Origin: Hepsetus odoe
Lineage: Eukaryota; Chordata; Actinopteri; Characiformes; Hepsetidae
DNA length: 64,000 nt
Assembly (NCBI GenBank): GCA_017165825.1
Contig: CM029367.1
Location: forward strand, 15,176,366-15,240,365
Direction: 5' to 3'
Of the stretch, positions 33,672 to 46,000 are shown in pieces. The notes beneath the pieces were generated by a model that saw nothing but the letters and a program-made list of their open reading frames with translations, did no database searches and was not told where the DNA came from. The position numbers and the translations under genes were made by a program. The number at the start of each line of letters is the position of its first letter. Positions within the stretch are counted from its first letter, which is position 1.

Positions 33672-36600
33672 ACTCTTCTATCCCTAAAACCACCAGACCC
33701 CATGCCTCTTTTTCTCCTTCTTTCCTTTTTTTCCATTTAACCTCTCTCTGACAGAGGTGATATGCATGTCAATGGGGAAAGCACAAAGCATCTTTTCAGC
33801 CGGGCTGGCTTTGTTCCTGTAGGACCCCTGACATGCAGGTGCATAGAGGGATGAGAAACCCCCAGTTAAGGCTAAACTTCCATTTCATGTTTGGAATATT
33901 CAACTGCATGTTTGGGGCATAAAGTACAGATGTGCATCTAATTTTCCTGTGGTTGGTCAATGCTGATGGACTGTTGTTGATTGTCAGATGGGCAAGTTAA
34001 TAGTAGAGCTGGGTATTAGAAGCAGAAAATAGCCCATGTGGGCTAGCAGCTTGAATGACCAAGAATGACAGAGAAGAAAGGGGGGATGGGACATGCTAAG
34101 AGACACATTTTGTGTGTGTTGATACACCATGTTGTTCTAATGGGTACAGTACATGCTCTTATTTCTTATACGGAGTTGTCAAGAGTATGGCAATCTAAAA
34201 AGAGAACTCCCTCACACAGTTTTACAAGCAGCCTGTCATTTATGTGTTAACGTTTAGACAGTTCGTTTTGGTGACTTGTGACATGCCTATTTGATCTCAA
34301 TTCAGTTTTTTTTTTTACGAAAAAATATATTTTTAGAATGTATGCCAGAATAAGCAAGTGACCAGTTCTCCACTGCACTGAGATTTCTTCTAGGCCTTCC
34401 CAATATCTGTTTTATAAATATACAAGTGAAGGCTTTTTTTTCGAGCAGTGTGCTGATTTTGTGAGTTAGTGATTTCTGCTACAGTAGCACTTTTCTTAGG
34501 TTCTTAGGTTAGACTGTAACAGACAGCCTTTTGTTGTCCTCAGAAATCATTGAGACTTTGGTGGTCAATACCAGGTCGCCGTTTTGTGGTTTGTTCCTTC
34601 TTGGACCACTGTTGACTGGGCCTTACAAGGCTTGCTTATGCTCTTACTGGTCATAATAATAGTTGCTAAGATCTTTATTCTATACCATGTCCCACATCCA
34701 ACATGGTGATAATGAGAAATGATTGCTTATCCTCTAATATATTCTAGATCTTTACATGCAGAGTGTATGGAGATAACCAGTGTTAAATGCTTCATCTGTG
34801 AGCGGATATAATGTTTGGGCAGTGTACCCAGGCATATGCCACATTTTAATAGAATTTCTGTTATTTCTGTCATTGTCCATTAGTATTAAGAAATGAAACA
34901 ATTAATTATTTGAATGATTAATTGAGTAATCATACTTTTTAAAACCATTAACAATAAAAGTGGACTTGCCTGAAACATATAACCCGTAATTATTCAAAAT
35001 CATTGGTGAATGAAACAGGAGTTAATTATATACATTGTTAGAAAGCAAGGTCAACTAAGACTGCAGACACATTCTGTATTTATCAAACAAGCAATAATAA
35101 TTAATAAAATGTGGCAGGCCTATAGAAGGCTTATTTCTAGGCATTCAAAAAACAAAAAAGAAATGTATTAAGGAATTAGACCAAACCAAAAAAATCGTGA
35201 CCTTTCTGTACAGAAGGTTGTGAGCTCGAACATCCAACTGGTATGTTCCCCTGAGGTACTCTTGAGCAAGGTACCATCATGTTCTCCACGAAACTGCTGG
35301 GAGAAGTTGCTCTCTGAGGAAGTTTGCTGTGTTGCAGAATTGTGAGCCACTCCCTTGGCTGAGAAGCAACCCCACACATGAATGGTGTTAGGTGTTTCTT
35401 CTCCAGACAGTTTTTTTGGGGATGCCCCAAACAGTCAGAAAGGGTGTTCATCAGAGAAAATGACTTTACACCAGTCCGCAACAGTCCTGTCCCTGTACCT
35501 TTTGCAGAATATCAGACTGTCCCTGATGTTTTTCTTGGAGAGAAGTGGCTTCTTCGCTGCCCTTCTTGACACCAGGCCATCCTCCAAAAGTCTTCACCTC
35601 ACTGTGTGTGTGGATGCCCTCCCACCTGCCTGCTGCTATTCCTGAGCAAGTTCTGCACTGGTGATACCACAGCTGAATCAATTTTAGGAGACGTTCTTGA
35701 CCTCTCTGCTTGAAGTTGTTGATGATCCAAAAAATGGTTGATTTAGATGCAATCTTACTAGCAATATTCTTGCCTGTGAAGCCCTTTTTGTGCAAAGCAA
35801 AGACAAGTGCACGTTTCATTGCAGGTAACCAGGGTTTACAGAGGAAGAACAATTATTTCAAGCACCACCCTACTTTTAAAGCATCCAGTCTCCTATTCTA
35901 GCTCAGTCAGCATGACAGAGTGATCTCCAGCCTTGTCCTCCTCAACACTCTCACCTGTGTTAACGAGACGATTACTGTATTGATGTCAGAATGGCTTAAA
36001 TGCAGTGGAAATTGTTTTTTTTTTTTTTTTTGGGGGGATAAAGTTCTTTTTCAGGGCAAGGAGGGACTAATTGCATTTCATCTGATCTGTGATCACTCTT
36101 CATAACATCCTGGAGTTTATCCAAATTGCCATCATACAAACTAAGGCAGCAAACTTTGTGAAAATTAATATTTGTGTAATTCTCAAAATGTTTGGCTACG
36201 TCTATATACAATGTTTTTAACACACTTTAATAAATGCATTTAATACACAATTTTTTTTGTTGTTGACATTTTTAGTTTCTGAGGACGTGTGCAGATGTGT
36301 TTCGTCTCCTACCCTTTCTGGTCTTCATCATTGTTCCGTTTATGGAGTTCTTGCTGCCTATCGCCCTGAAGCTTTTCCCCAACATGCTGCCGTCCACATT
36401 TGAGACTCAGTCCAAGAAGGTACCATGAAATACAAGCTTCCTGTGCAATTGAACTATGAAATGCATGTGTTAAGCCATGGCTTTACATTTCTATAATACC
36501 TCTTTGTGTTATTCTCTACACTCTCAGTCCTGGAAGTCTTTTCAACCATTTTATCATTTCCCTGCTCAGATACACACTTTTCAGCTCATTAGATAATTAT

Positions 36601-39600
36601 CAGGTTTACAGTGTGTGTTTGCTCAAGGAAATGGCCTGACTATGCTGGACTCTTGCCCTCTCAAACCTCTACACTACACTCTACGTCTCCTTGCTCTACA
36701 CTCTTCAATGTGTAATAACCATTTCTGCTGAACATACCTGGTGAAAACATTTTTGTTATAGTATGTAGGGCTGTATATAATAATACAAGTGAAGATAAAA
36801 ATGGTTATGGTACATATTTACAATACAATTTGAGGAGACATATCTTCACATAAATAGTTTGGCCTTCAGCAGGTAACCTTTTAAATTTGATGGATTATAG
36901 GAAGAAAGGTTAAAGAAGGAGCTGAGAGTAAAGCTGGAGATGGCCAAGTTCTTGCAGGACACTGTCGAAGAGATTGCACTGAGGAACAAGGCAGATAAAG
37001 GCAACGTCACTGAAGAGTTTTCTACCTTCTTCCAGAAGGTAACAGTACAACTTTAAAACTTACTCATTCCTGTTCTCACTCCTGACACTCCTCAAAAAGC
37101 TGTACATTGCCCCTGTATGGTCATCCTCAAAAATTACATCATGAGTAACATCTTAATGAATTTGATCATTCTCTCTTTTATAAGGACAGCTCATTCCTTT
37201 GTCTTTTGTTCTTGCTATTCTTTCAGATCCGTGACTCGGGTGAAAGGCCTAGTAATGAGCAGATCATCCGCTTCTCCAAGTTGTTCGAAGATGAGCTAAC
37301 CCTGGATAACCTGACACGGCCACAGCTGGTGGCTCTTTGCAGGCTGCTGGAGCTTCAGTCCATCGGCACCAACAACTTCCTGCGCTTCCAGCTCATCATG
37401 AAGCTTCGTGCCATACGTGCAGATGACAAGGTGCCTGGTCCAGCACTGGTGGAATGAATAAATTATGTTAGGGGTACAAAGAAATTAATAATTGGGTGCA
37501 AATGGCTTTGTCCAGTGGGTGGTTGAAAATATCAGCGTGATCTGATTTTTAAGCATTAGCCATACAACACAGTACAAGGTTTGTAGCCTAGTTAATTACA
37601 TAGGTTACTAACAAATGTTAAAGCTAAACAACATTAACTGTAAAGACAAAATTATTATATTTCCAAAGTGGAAAGTAAGCAAAACGGTAAAATGCAGGTC
37701 TATACACATTGTAGATATGCACAGATGAGAAATTGTCATGAAAAAAGTAGTAGTGGTACCTATCCTTGGATAATGAATGTGACTTAAGCCTAAGTATTAG
37801 GGCATTTTGAAAGGTAGTTAGGAGTTTCAGGTCATTTTTATAGATTAAATTTAAAGGCAAAACTAGCATCCCTGGGTTTGGATGAAATTCCAGTCTAAAT
37901 CAAATATTAACCATGCATGTTTCTGAATTGGGATATTGTATCCACAGCTGATAGCAGAGGAGGGAGTGGACAGCCTGAATGTGAATGAGCTACAAGCTGC
38001 TTGCAGAGTGCGAGGGATGAGGGCTCTGGGTGTGACAGAAGAGAGGCTTAAAGAACAGCTCCAGCAGGTAACATCCACCATCTACTTTGGGAATAAATTA
38101 TATGAATTCTTGCTTGCAATGATCTTCATTGTGATGACTGTGGCGATTTAGCTGGCAGATGTGGAGATGTGTGTTGAGAGGTTGTAACTGTGTGTTTTGT
38201 AGTGGTTGGAGCTGCATCTGAACCAGCACATCCCCACTTCTCTGCTCCTGCTGTCCAGGGCAATGTTCCTCCCAGATACTCTGTCACCCACAGACCAGCT
38301 CAAAACTACACTGCAGACCCTGCCTGAGATAGTGGTACATGCATTACACACTTTTGCTTGCATACACTTGTCTCCAAGAACCTTAAAAGAGCTGCAGAAC
38401 CATAAGAAAACAAATTTACTTTGTGAACAGAAAGGATTATCAAATTTTTAACAGTTTGATTTTTGGCATTATTAATGTTACTAATGATGCATGTGTGTGT
38501 ATGTATTTACAGGCTAAAGAAGCACAGGTGAAGGTAGCAGAGCTGGACTTCTCTAAGGTGGATAACAAGACTAAGCTGGAGACAACACTGCAGGAGGAGG
38601 CAGCTATCATCCAGGAGAACAGAGAGAAGGAGATGGAGAGGCTGGCGGATGCTGCAGAGAAAGCAAAGGAGCAGCAGGTCTGAACACATCAGCTTCTCGA
38701 ACCAAGCAATTTTAGCCATTGCCACAAATCTTCATATGTGATGTTTAATAAATGTGTGAGCAGTCATATTTACTGTTATTAGCTAAAGCTTAATGTAGGT
38801 CTGAGAAACCTAATTAAAATGTATTAAAAGAGCACTAATTTATAACTGTAACTCTGCAGAAGGCTGAGGTGGAGGCAGATGTTGCTCTTTCAAGTGTAGA
38901 TGTGGCTATCCACTCTGAAACACTGCGAGACACAGCGCCAGTGTTGGAAGGCATTAAGGTAAACCCAACAAACATAGGACACATACACTAATTAAACTGT
39001 TATTTAATTTTTATTGTATAAACTTAAAAACAAATGTATATGTTTGTTGCAAGCAGGTCAGATGTACCTGTCCCTCGTGCTAAACATTTCATCTGGTGGC
39101 TGTAGCTGTTTAAGGCTTCACTAGAAACGATAACTTTGAAAATGTTCTGTACATTTTAAAGTGTTTTATATCAGGAACAGTGGCAACTATTAGGTTTTTG
39201 GTTTTTGAACTACAAAGCTCTATACATTTACCATAGTGTCTGTTAATAAAGTCAGATTAGTAGAGTTTTTGATTGTGCCTTCATTTAACTCACGGATTTC
39301 TTTCGCTTGTGTGCTTTGCATGTGGCCTGATTTTTCTTCATGCTGCGGTCAGTTTGAGCAGTGGCAGAAGTATCTGCGCATTCAGGTTATACACTGATCA
39401 GCTTTCTTTCAGGCCAACAGCACACTGACTGTTCTGCTCTTCATAACCAAAAATTGTAACCAACTATTTAATCAGGACCGTATGCATATGGACGAAGCTG
39501 ATAAAGAAATTGATTCTTAACAATGAATGTCTTCCAAAAAACAAAACACATGAAATTAGGACAAGACACTACAGGTGAAATGGGGATTTTGATGTTTCCT

Positions 39601-42600
39601 GATAATTCTGTCTAATTAAGTAGTCTCCAGTTCCACCAACTCGCTACGATTCCTCCCTGACAAGACTCCACTGGCATTGGGGTAGGTAGCAGGGGGTTTT
39701 CATACTTCCTCACAAAGAGCCAAGCAAATTGTGCTATTTTGTATTGTGGCTTTTTTGTATTTCTGGTCAGGGATGGCTCTGACACCAACGAGGTATCTCT
39801 GTGTGATTGAAAACCCTCAATAGGGTTGTTTTTATAAAGCAAAGGATACTGCAGTTAATCTCTGCCAGTTGATTACTGAAATTAATTTTAAAGTTATTTT
39901 ATTTATTTTGAAATGGGAATCAGTCTCAGAGAACGATCTGTGTGAGCATGAATATGGGTCCAACATCCTCATTATTGCTTGTAGTGTCTTGCCTTACTTC
40001 ACGTTGTAATTATTAATTTAAGTAAAAATCAATTTTTACGTTGAAATTCCTAGTTGAGGAGTGGTAAAAGATTTATGAAGAACAGAATTATCTAGTGAAT
40101 CCTGCTCCAGTCTTCTCCCCATTGTTTGTATGTGTTTTTTGTTTAAGTCTGTGGGATTGCACCTCTAACAGTCAAAGAGCACACACTACACTGTCTGTCA
40201 GCAGGCACTTGAAGTAAACCCTCCTGTAACCCTGTAATAACCTTGGGATAGTGTTGTTTTGCAAATTGACAGTAGGATGTTTCCATCTTCCCAATTTTAT
40301 CCAGGCACTGTCTTTGCATGTGCATTGATGGTTGTATGAGCTGGACACGTTTGGTGATATAGATTACGTTTTGAAGTAATTGTGTTTAAACATTTCAGGG
40401 TGAGGAAATCACTAAGGAGGAGATTGACATGTTGAGTGATGCCTGCAGCAAACTGAAAGAGCAGAAGAAACTCCTTACCAAAGAGAAGGAGGAGCTGGAG
40501 GAGCTGAAAGATGATGTGCAGGAGTACAATGAGGTGAGGAAAGAAGGAAGGTAGGCAGAATGCACTGGAACAAATAAAACCACTTAAGGTCACTGTGTTT
40601 TACAAGCAGAGGTACACTGTTTCTTGCACATTAGAGGTCATTGCATACTAGAGGTCACCATCTTTGTTTCATAGTATTATTTAAGTGTTCATAAATCCTC
40701 TGAAGTGGACCATACCATAACTCACATATTGTTTAACCTTTGATGCATTTGGAAAAGTTTTTTTGTGTTTACCATTTTATTTGCATTTGCTGCAGAGACA
40801 GAAGGCAAAATTTCAAAGGTACTCTAATAGTAATGTTAATAAGCACAATTCAGTATTAAATCGGATCACGTTTACACTCGTGTGAGGGCAATTAGAAAGT
40901 GTAGTAAATCTAACTATTATTTTTTTAGGACGCCACAAAACATGTGCTTTAATAAACAGTTATATCTCAGATTTCACCACGGTTTACCAAAGCAAATATC
41001 AATTATTGTCAGAGATAAACTGAATGCATAGATGTGACCCAACAAGCTGTTAAAAAGTAGTGAAATATAGACAGCAAAAACAAGAAACCACATTTATTTA
41101 TTCTTAGGTGTGAAAATTCTGTTAGCCAATAATGAGCCCATCCAGACTATATTAGTATAAATTCTAACCTGCCAAAAAAAAGCCTGTACTTTCTATCTAT
41201 GCAAGAATGTTTCATAATCCTGATTTGTTTTTACCTCACTTTGCTTCAGGACCTGGAGGAGATAAAGAAGGAGCTTTCTAAGACTGGGCAGGAGAAAGTG
41301 GTGGAGGAGTCAAAAGCTAGTAAGCATCTGTCTCGCCGGGTTAACCGCATGATCGGCCGCATGGATAAGATCATAAGTGAGCTGGAGAAGGATAAGCTGG
41401 TGCTAGATGGGCAAATGGGCAGTGGAACTACGCCACCTGTTGGGTAAGAAGGACTGTCTGCTGGAAGGCAGTTTAATTACAGGAATTTAATGTCTGTTTG
41501 TTACAAGTATGTTGTGTATATAGTCTGCATCTATCATGTTTCTGCAGTAAAGGCTTTCATTTTCATTTTTTCTAATGGTGGTGGGAGGATGAAATCAGAT
41601 TTTGCTGAAGTCAGGTGTTCTTAAACTGGGTTCCCAGTTAAATTAATAGTTTTTTTTGTTGTTCTTTATAGATTGTTCTTTGAGAAACGTAGTGACTTAC
41701 AAAGGTAAGAAAAGGAGATGTTTTGGAGACTGGAGTCTCTAGCCAAGTGTACCACTAACAGTCTTCTTTGTCTTTCCATGCCAATTCATCTTTATTTCAT
41801 TCTTATCAGTCATCAGTAATTCTGCCTGCCTGACCAGATGATGCGTCATTAATGTTGCTCACCTTGTCTTTTGATCTTGTGGTCAATATTGCATATCTAT
41901 TTTGCAAAACTTAAAAAGGGGGACCAGTGCATTTTAGAGTTTAATATTATTGTGGCTAACTTAACTGACTACTTTTTAACTGACTACTTCTCCTTTTCTA
42001 GTGCTAAAATGTCAAAAAAATGGTCAAATAACACAAATCTTTTTCTAACAATGTAATTTTGGCAATCGGGTATAGTGTCTATAAGGACAGAAAAAAACAC
42101 AAATGATTAAAGAGGTTCATGGTTGTTTACAAGTTGCATCCTTTGTCCTGGGAACCCTGTGTAGCATTGGCAGCATGCGATCGGTCCTTTATCCGAGTTG
42201 CTCCTCCTCCATCATCTCATTTTCTGTGTTATCGGGTAATTGTTTCCTGTATGCAGTATGTTCCTGTCCTGCAGGGAGAACCTGATCAGCATCAATGAAC
42301 TCATCACTGTAATGAGGCACATCCAGAGCATCCCAGAGCAGAAGCTGCTCAGCATTGCCGACGCACTGGATGAAAACAAGGATGGCAAGATAGACATTGA
42401 TGATGTCATGAAGGTAAAAGGAGGAAAAAAGACAGAGTATAAATCTGTCTTTTTGACTGCCAGTTTCTTTTTGGATTTTCAGGGGAACACACTTGTCGAG
42501 CTATGTGCTAAAATTACTTGTGGTTGATACAGATCCTGATAAGATAACTTTACATTGGTTGTTGTGGTGCTGTTTAACAGGACATCAATTTCATCAATTT

Positions 42601-43009
42601 CTTTGAATAATGCCAAATATTATATTTACATTTTACATTTACTTGATGTTGATAATTTTAGGTGATTTATATAGTCTAAACCTGTAGTGTTGTTATTACC
42701 CTATTGAAACACACCCACTGAACCTGGCAGTTGCCAGATGAACTGAATCAGGTGTGTTTGAGTATGGAAATCACTGCTTGACACATTTTTTCAAAGCGTT
42801 AGATGACAAGGTATCTTTTTTGTTTTGTTTTGTTTTGTTTTGTTTGTTTCTTTAAGGTAGTGGAGCTGATCGATAAGGAGGACATAGACATCAACACTAC
42901 ACAGGTGGCGGAGATAATGGTGATGTTGCAGAAGGAGGAAAAGCTGGTGGAGAAAGAGAAGGCCAAGGACAAGGCCGAAAAAGAGCAGGCAGCTAAAGTT
43001 CAGAACTAG
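20450..43009 (+). CDS. letm1: letm1, mitochondrial inner-membrane LETM1 protein
   Basis: Fourteen coding exons: 20450-20534, 31001-31058, 31452-31935, 36276-36419, 36901-37038, 37227-37430, 37948-38067, 38203-38334, 38513-38677, 38860-38958, 40399-40533, 41250-41443, 42275-42413, 42857-43009. They total 2250 nt, 749 residues (human 739), all in frame. The ATG has A at -3 and G at +4. The N-terminus is Arg/Ser-rich without acidic residues early on, as for a mitochondrial presequence. Then come KSLKDRNKKLEEGGP, one transmembrane segment (~221-240), the LETM1 ribosome-binding-like domain (SKLFEDELTLDNLTRPQL), coiled coils and an EF hand. LETM1 acts in mitochondrial K+/H+ and Ca2+ exchange and in mitochondrial ribosome association; its loss contributes to Wolf-Hirschhorn seizures. 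Divergent nsd2 neighbour and the C-terminal EF hand favour LETM1 over LETM2. Confidence 0.97.
20921..21685. repeat. 15-bp GC-rich minisatellite, 51 units, in letm1 intron 1
   Basis: Fifty-one tandem units of consensus ctgGgtgaggggcAg with variation at only two positions (g/a at the fourth base, a/t at the fourteenth) and no indel over 765 bases. Units 12-41 (21086-21535) repeat as six blocks of five units (75 bp). Then come two identical blocks of four units (60 bp, 21536-21595 and 21596-21655). Because the period is a multiple of three, long ORFs appear on both strands; they are not genes. CAGCTG occurs at 37 unit junctions inside the array. Confidence 0.97.
21871..22123 (-). repeat. tRNA-derived SINE, family 1, full length
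   Basis: On the minus strand it runs from a tRNA-like head (A box around GGCCTAGTGGTTAGGG, B box GGTTCGATTCCC) through a conserved middle (CAAGGTACCGTCCCCATCAC, AATAGCTGCCCACTGCTGCA) to the tail GGGTTGTCACTTTCACTTT. It matches the copies at 22196-22475, 23306-23550 and 55476-55710. Confidence 0.88.
22196..22475 (+). repeat. tRNA-derived SINE, family 1, with inverted tail duplication
   Basis: Plus-strand copy with B-box GGTTTGAATCCC and the family-1 body. The last part is abnormal: an inverted copy of the tail (22376-22420) is followed by the normal tail (22421-22465), forming a palindrome. Confidence 0.85.
22640..22985 (+). repeat. Possible fragment of an interspersed repeat
   Basis: Locally GC-richer, ORF-free sequence ending GCCACCATGATAAGGTTGCGA, which resembles the 3' part of fish non-LTR elements as I remember them. 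The family cannot be named. Confidence 0.3.
23306..23550 (-). repeat. tRNA-derived SINE, family 1
   Basis: Minus-strand copy very similar to 21871-22123, including CTTGCTCAGGGGTACCTCAG on the plus strand and the CCTAACCACTAGGCC head. Slightly degraded at the B box. Confidence 0.85.
23640..24010 (+). mobile_element. Degraded Tc1-like transposon fragment
   Basis: Contains decayed Tc1 transposase-like sequence (GTGGTAGCATCATACTTTGA resembles the coding region for the GGSIMLWGCF-type motif) and the end-type stretch GAATGGTCTGAATACTTACG seen at Tc1-type repeat ends in fish. No intact ORF. Confidence 0.5.
25181..25382 (+). repeat. tRNA-derived SINE, family 2
   Basis: Plus-strand copy with GGTCTAGTGTTAGGATATTT, GGTTTGAATCCCACCTCC (B box) and the tail TGCGAAATGCTGTAAATGTA. 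Inside letm1 intron 1. Confidence 0.85.
26574..27111. mobile_element. Fold-back, Tc1-derived element (copy 1) in letm1 intron 1
   Basis: Bounded by inverted ends AGTACTGTGCAAAAGTTTTA and its complement. The inverted similarity continues inwards for nearly 200 bases: both arms carry the 3' end of a Tc1-type transposase gene (…GGTCACACCAAATATTGA-like) in opposite directions. The middle has decayed. No intact transposase. Confidence 0.8.
27767..28135 (+). repeat. SINE family 1 interrupted by a family-2 SINE
   Basis: The family-1 head GGCAGTGGTGGTCTAGTGG (27767-27786) is separated from the family-1 body (GGCCCCAGGATTGGAAGGTT onward, ending ACTTTCACTTT near 28135) by the inserted SINE at 27791-27975. 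Part of the family-1 body after the B box is also missing. Confidence 0.75.
27791..27975 (-). repeat. tRNA-derived SINE, family 2, nested
   Basis: Minus-strand family-2 copy (plus strand TTTACGGCATTTAGCAGGCG ... GTGGGATTTGAACCTGTGAC) sitting between the A and B boxes of a family-1 SINE. Confidence 0.8.
28140..31000. other. 3' part of letm1 intron 1
   Basis: About 2.9 kb of AT-rich intron before the exon at 31001. Short A/G-rich tract at 28384-28420. No exon, RNA gene or named repeat recognised. Confidence 0.5.
31452..31935 (+). CDS. letm1: letm1 exon 3
   Basis: Encodes residues ~49-209. The first two thirds are poorly conserved; the end carries the strongly conserved VERSLKSLKDRNKKLEEGG and KHYYHGFRLLWIDTTIAGRM blocks just before the membrane segment. 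Acceptor TTTTTTCAG|T and donor GACAG|GTATAC. Confidence 0.93.
31936..35200. other. letm1 intron 3, 5' part
   Basis: AT-rich intron with a (TC)n tract at 33600-33669 and an A-run at 33374-33390. No coding segment or RNA gene is seen. Confidence 0.5.
35215..35278 (+). repeat. SINE family 1 fragment
   Basis: AAGGTTGTGAGCTCGAACAT and CTCTTGAGCAAGGTACCATC match the B-box and body of family 1. It replaces the left end of the Tc1-like element that starts right after it. Confidence 0.6.
35279..36205 (-). mobile_element. Tc1-like transposon remnant (family B) in letm1 intron 3
   Basis: On the minus strand it has an end with CATTTTGAGA (from TCTCAAAATGTTTGGCTACG on the plus strand), then broken transposase reading frames: a helix-turn-helix-like N-terminal part (ALHKKGFTGKNIASKI, 35852 downwards) and later catalytic-domain pieces. 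Several frameshifts and the missing left end make it inactive. Same family as the element at 60655-62686. Confidence 0.7.
36276..36419 (+). CDS. letm1: letm1 exon 4: transmembrane segment
   Basis: Encodes FLRTCADVF then a single hydrophobic helix (LLPFLVFIIVPFMEFLLPIA) with the conserved prolines of the family and KLFPNMLPSTFETQS. This helix places LETM1 in the inner mitochondrial membrane with the C-terminal domain in the matrix. Confidence 0.95.
38959..40398. other. letm1 intron 10
   Basis: 1.4 kb AT-rich intron without recognisable exon, RNA or repeat. Confidence 0.5.
42275..43009 (+). CDS. letm1: letm1 exons 13-14: EF hand and C-terminus
   Basis: Exon 42275-42413 encodes an EF-hand loop, DENKDGKIDIDD (~685-696), with Asp/Asn at positions 1, 3, 5, 9 and Asp at 12, so Ca2+ coordination looks intact. 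Exon 42857-43009 encodes a Lys/Glu-rich coiled tail ending ...AAKVQN and TAG. The acceptor of the last exon is preceded by a (GTTTT)n run. Confidence 0.94.
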
Positions 43010-46000
43010 GCCCAGCAGCTGTGGTTTAGTGTGAAGGGAGCACTGTAGATATGGGTGCTAAAGGCCCTGGTTTTGTACTTGAAAAGAAACAATACTAAAT
43101 GATAAGCTTAAAAAAAATAGCTAAACTTTCTTTTCAACTCTAAGCCATCACCTGAAAGTAATGTAATTTCCGGTAGGCTGAGTCAATATTTTATTTGCAC
43201 AGTTGTCATTCTAATCATTCCCCTATTACCATTCACTCATTCACATTCATTCATTCATTCATTCATTTTTGTGTTCTTTTGGTTAAACCAGGTTCTTTTC
43301 ACTTCACAGTGAAATTCTTTAACAGAAGTGACTGAATGTAGCTTGTGCGATATGTAAATATTCTATTTGTCTGAAAATCTAGGAGGCGAAATGGCAAAAG
43401 TACTTCAGAGAACCTCAGCTCGAGGCAGTCAGTCTTTTTTTGCACGAATGTACAGATGCTACTGAATGATCCATTTCTCCAGCCCAACTCCTACTGAGTT
43501 AAATCTTAGCTTCGTATGTTTAAAAAGCTTTTTTGTTACTACTCGATTGTGGCCTTGCGTGAATATTTTTCCTATTAATCCCAGTAACTAAACAAAGTTT
43601 TGATTTCTGGATTAAATATTGCATTGAAGACAGCCCTCCCCTTTAAGAATATATATAAAAAAAAATATGTCAGCATTTTTCAACCTTGCATCTGCTGCAT
43701 TGGTAGCATACTGCTGATTACCACTTTGATGTATTCGATGCAACATTATGTAAAATAGAAGTCAATGGGCAGCTGCTTCAGCACACACCCTTTGGCTTGT
43801 ACTATGAGAGAGAGTTTTGGGTTGAGTTCTTTTGTTTGTTTCAGGTCAGTGTGTTTAAAATCATCCATGGCTTGGAGGCCTCTACCCTTTTTCTAAACCC
43901 AACATACCTGATCTAACTAATCTGTTTATTAGAAATTTGGGCTGAGGTCAAATTGGAGAAGCAGTAAATTGTGCTGGGAAAATCATACTTATGGTAATCG
44001 ACCTGATGCTAAAGATGCAGAAAATAGGTGGAAAAATGGTGGAGCAGACCTACTTCTAGTGGTTCCATGGCTAACTTCTAGGTTTGCCATGGAAGAAATA
44101 GCAGTTGTAGATTCTTGTTATGGTGAACCAGGGTATTATATGTGACTGCACAGGACAGATGAGCTTGAGAGAGAGTGCTGTTAGGTGCTTAAAGTGTATG
44201 TGTGGATTTGTGCGTGTGTGTTTGTTTGGATAAATGAGGATGGAGGGAGCTCAGAGCAGTGCAGAGAGGGCCAGCGTAAGGCTCGGCTCAGACCCAGGAT
44301 GGCGAGGCCAGTCTGGGTACAGTCAGTCTGAGCATTGGGTAAACACTCACACCATACATGGAGAGGGTAGTGAGCAGAGGCAGAATATGTGCATGCGCAC
44401 ACACACACACTATTTTGTCAGCATAACATAGTTGCACAGGGCACAGCAGACAGTGAATACATCATTCCCAACCCTAAACATGTCATACTGAGAGAACAGA
44501 GTGTCTGAGCTGAAAGCAGAGTCTGTGCTGCGTCAGAGAAAGAGTGTGAGAGAGAGAAAACGCACATGAGAGAGATAACGTTTGGAGTCCGGGTGCCTAT
44601 TTATTTCATATTGTATCCGCAAGCTTTCGCAAAGAAGCAGTTGAGGGACAGAGGTCAACGCTCACCAACTTAACAGCCTGTGTTTATGCAGCTTCTGTCT
44701 GCATATTAACATGTAGGCCTTAAACCATATACATCAGTAGCTCTGTGTTACAATCTCAGTCTGTTGTATCTGCTTATGTTATGTTAGGGAGCAGTTTATG
44801 TTATACTCATAAGATTGCACTGTAATTATTTAAAGCTTTTTTTATGATACTTATTTTCTCAAGTCTTGATCCAGGCTCAGGTACATTTAGTGTAATTTAT
44901 GCCAAGGGCTGCAGGTAGAAGGGCAGTTTATTTGTGTGGATGATAAGGATTTTGAGTTGAGAGCAATTTTTTTTTTACTTGAGCATAAACTGCTGCTGTT
45001 GTCCTGCTTTAAAAAACCTTCTTGGTCAGACCAATAGCTTTTTAATGAGAATGACAACTAAGGTGAAGGCAAGTTAGACTCCTAAAAACATAACCACTGT
45101 GCTCCGATCAGTCCAAAGATTGGTGATTTAAAAGATGATCTTTCAAAATGTCTGCATAATTCAGTCCATAAGACAAAAAAAAAAAACGTTAATGTTTGTA
45201 TTGTGAAATACCTCACTGCAGAGAAACCTAGCGAACATTATTCCAAATATGCTATTCGGGTGCCATAGTTTTATGATAGTTAACCTATAGTTATGGTTCT
45301 GGCTGGAAACTTTGATTTAACATATCCAGAGGGTTGGGGAAATCATTTTTTTTTTATAAATATAAGCTCTTACACTATGAGCTTCATATTTGAAGATGTG
45401 TAGGTCCTCTTGAATAGTAGTACTATGATAGACAACTGAAATCATGTAATCAGTGCTGTGTGCTTTTCTGTAATATACCTTTCTCAATTCTTAAATATAC
45501 ATTTTCCACATCATTTTGCACAGCAATTTATTGGTTGAATAATGCAGACATTTAGAAAAATTAGTAAATATTAAGTTCAGAATGCTTCCTTTTTTTTTTG
45601 TTTAGATAGGGTCATCTTACTCAACTGGGAGCCCAAAATAAGTAATTTTAAGTTCTAAATTAGCTCTTAAAGAGAATTAGCTAAGTGGGAAACTGGTAAG
45701 CTACTACTGTAGACAAACAGTAATCTACCCAAGAGAAATGAACGCATGTTGAAGACGTCCTGGAGGTGTTTGTGCTGTACTGAGTCTTCAATCAGCATAG
45801 ATTTTAACATACAAAGCTGCACTTGGCTTTCTGGGGCCACTGGAATTGTTAAGGCATCACAGACATTGTACAGGGCATGAAATAGTACTTGACTGCCAGT
45901 ATTTGTTGGCTGTTTCTGCATTTTTTTTTTTATTATTATTTTTTTTCCCATTTACAAAAAAAAGGAGATTTAAGATAGTTGGATGTGTTAGGGAAAACCT

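Noticed and set aside
38068..38202. C/D-box-like TGTGATGACT in letm1 intron 7
   Set aside because: No D box (CTGA) or terminal stem at a suitable distance.
44234..44431. Possible exon around a GC-richer patch
   Set aside because: No splice signals, no recognisable protein, and the translation is low-complexity.
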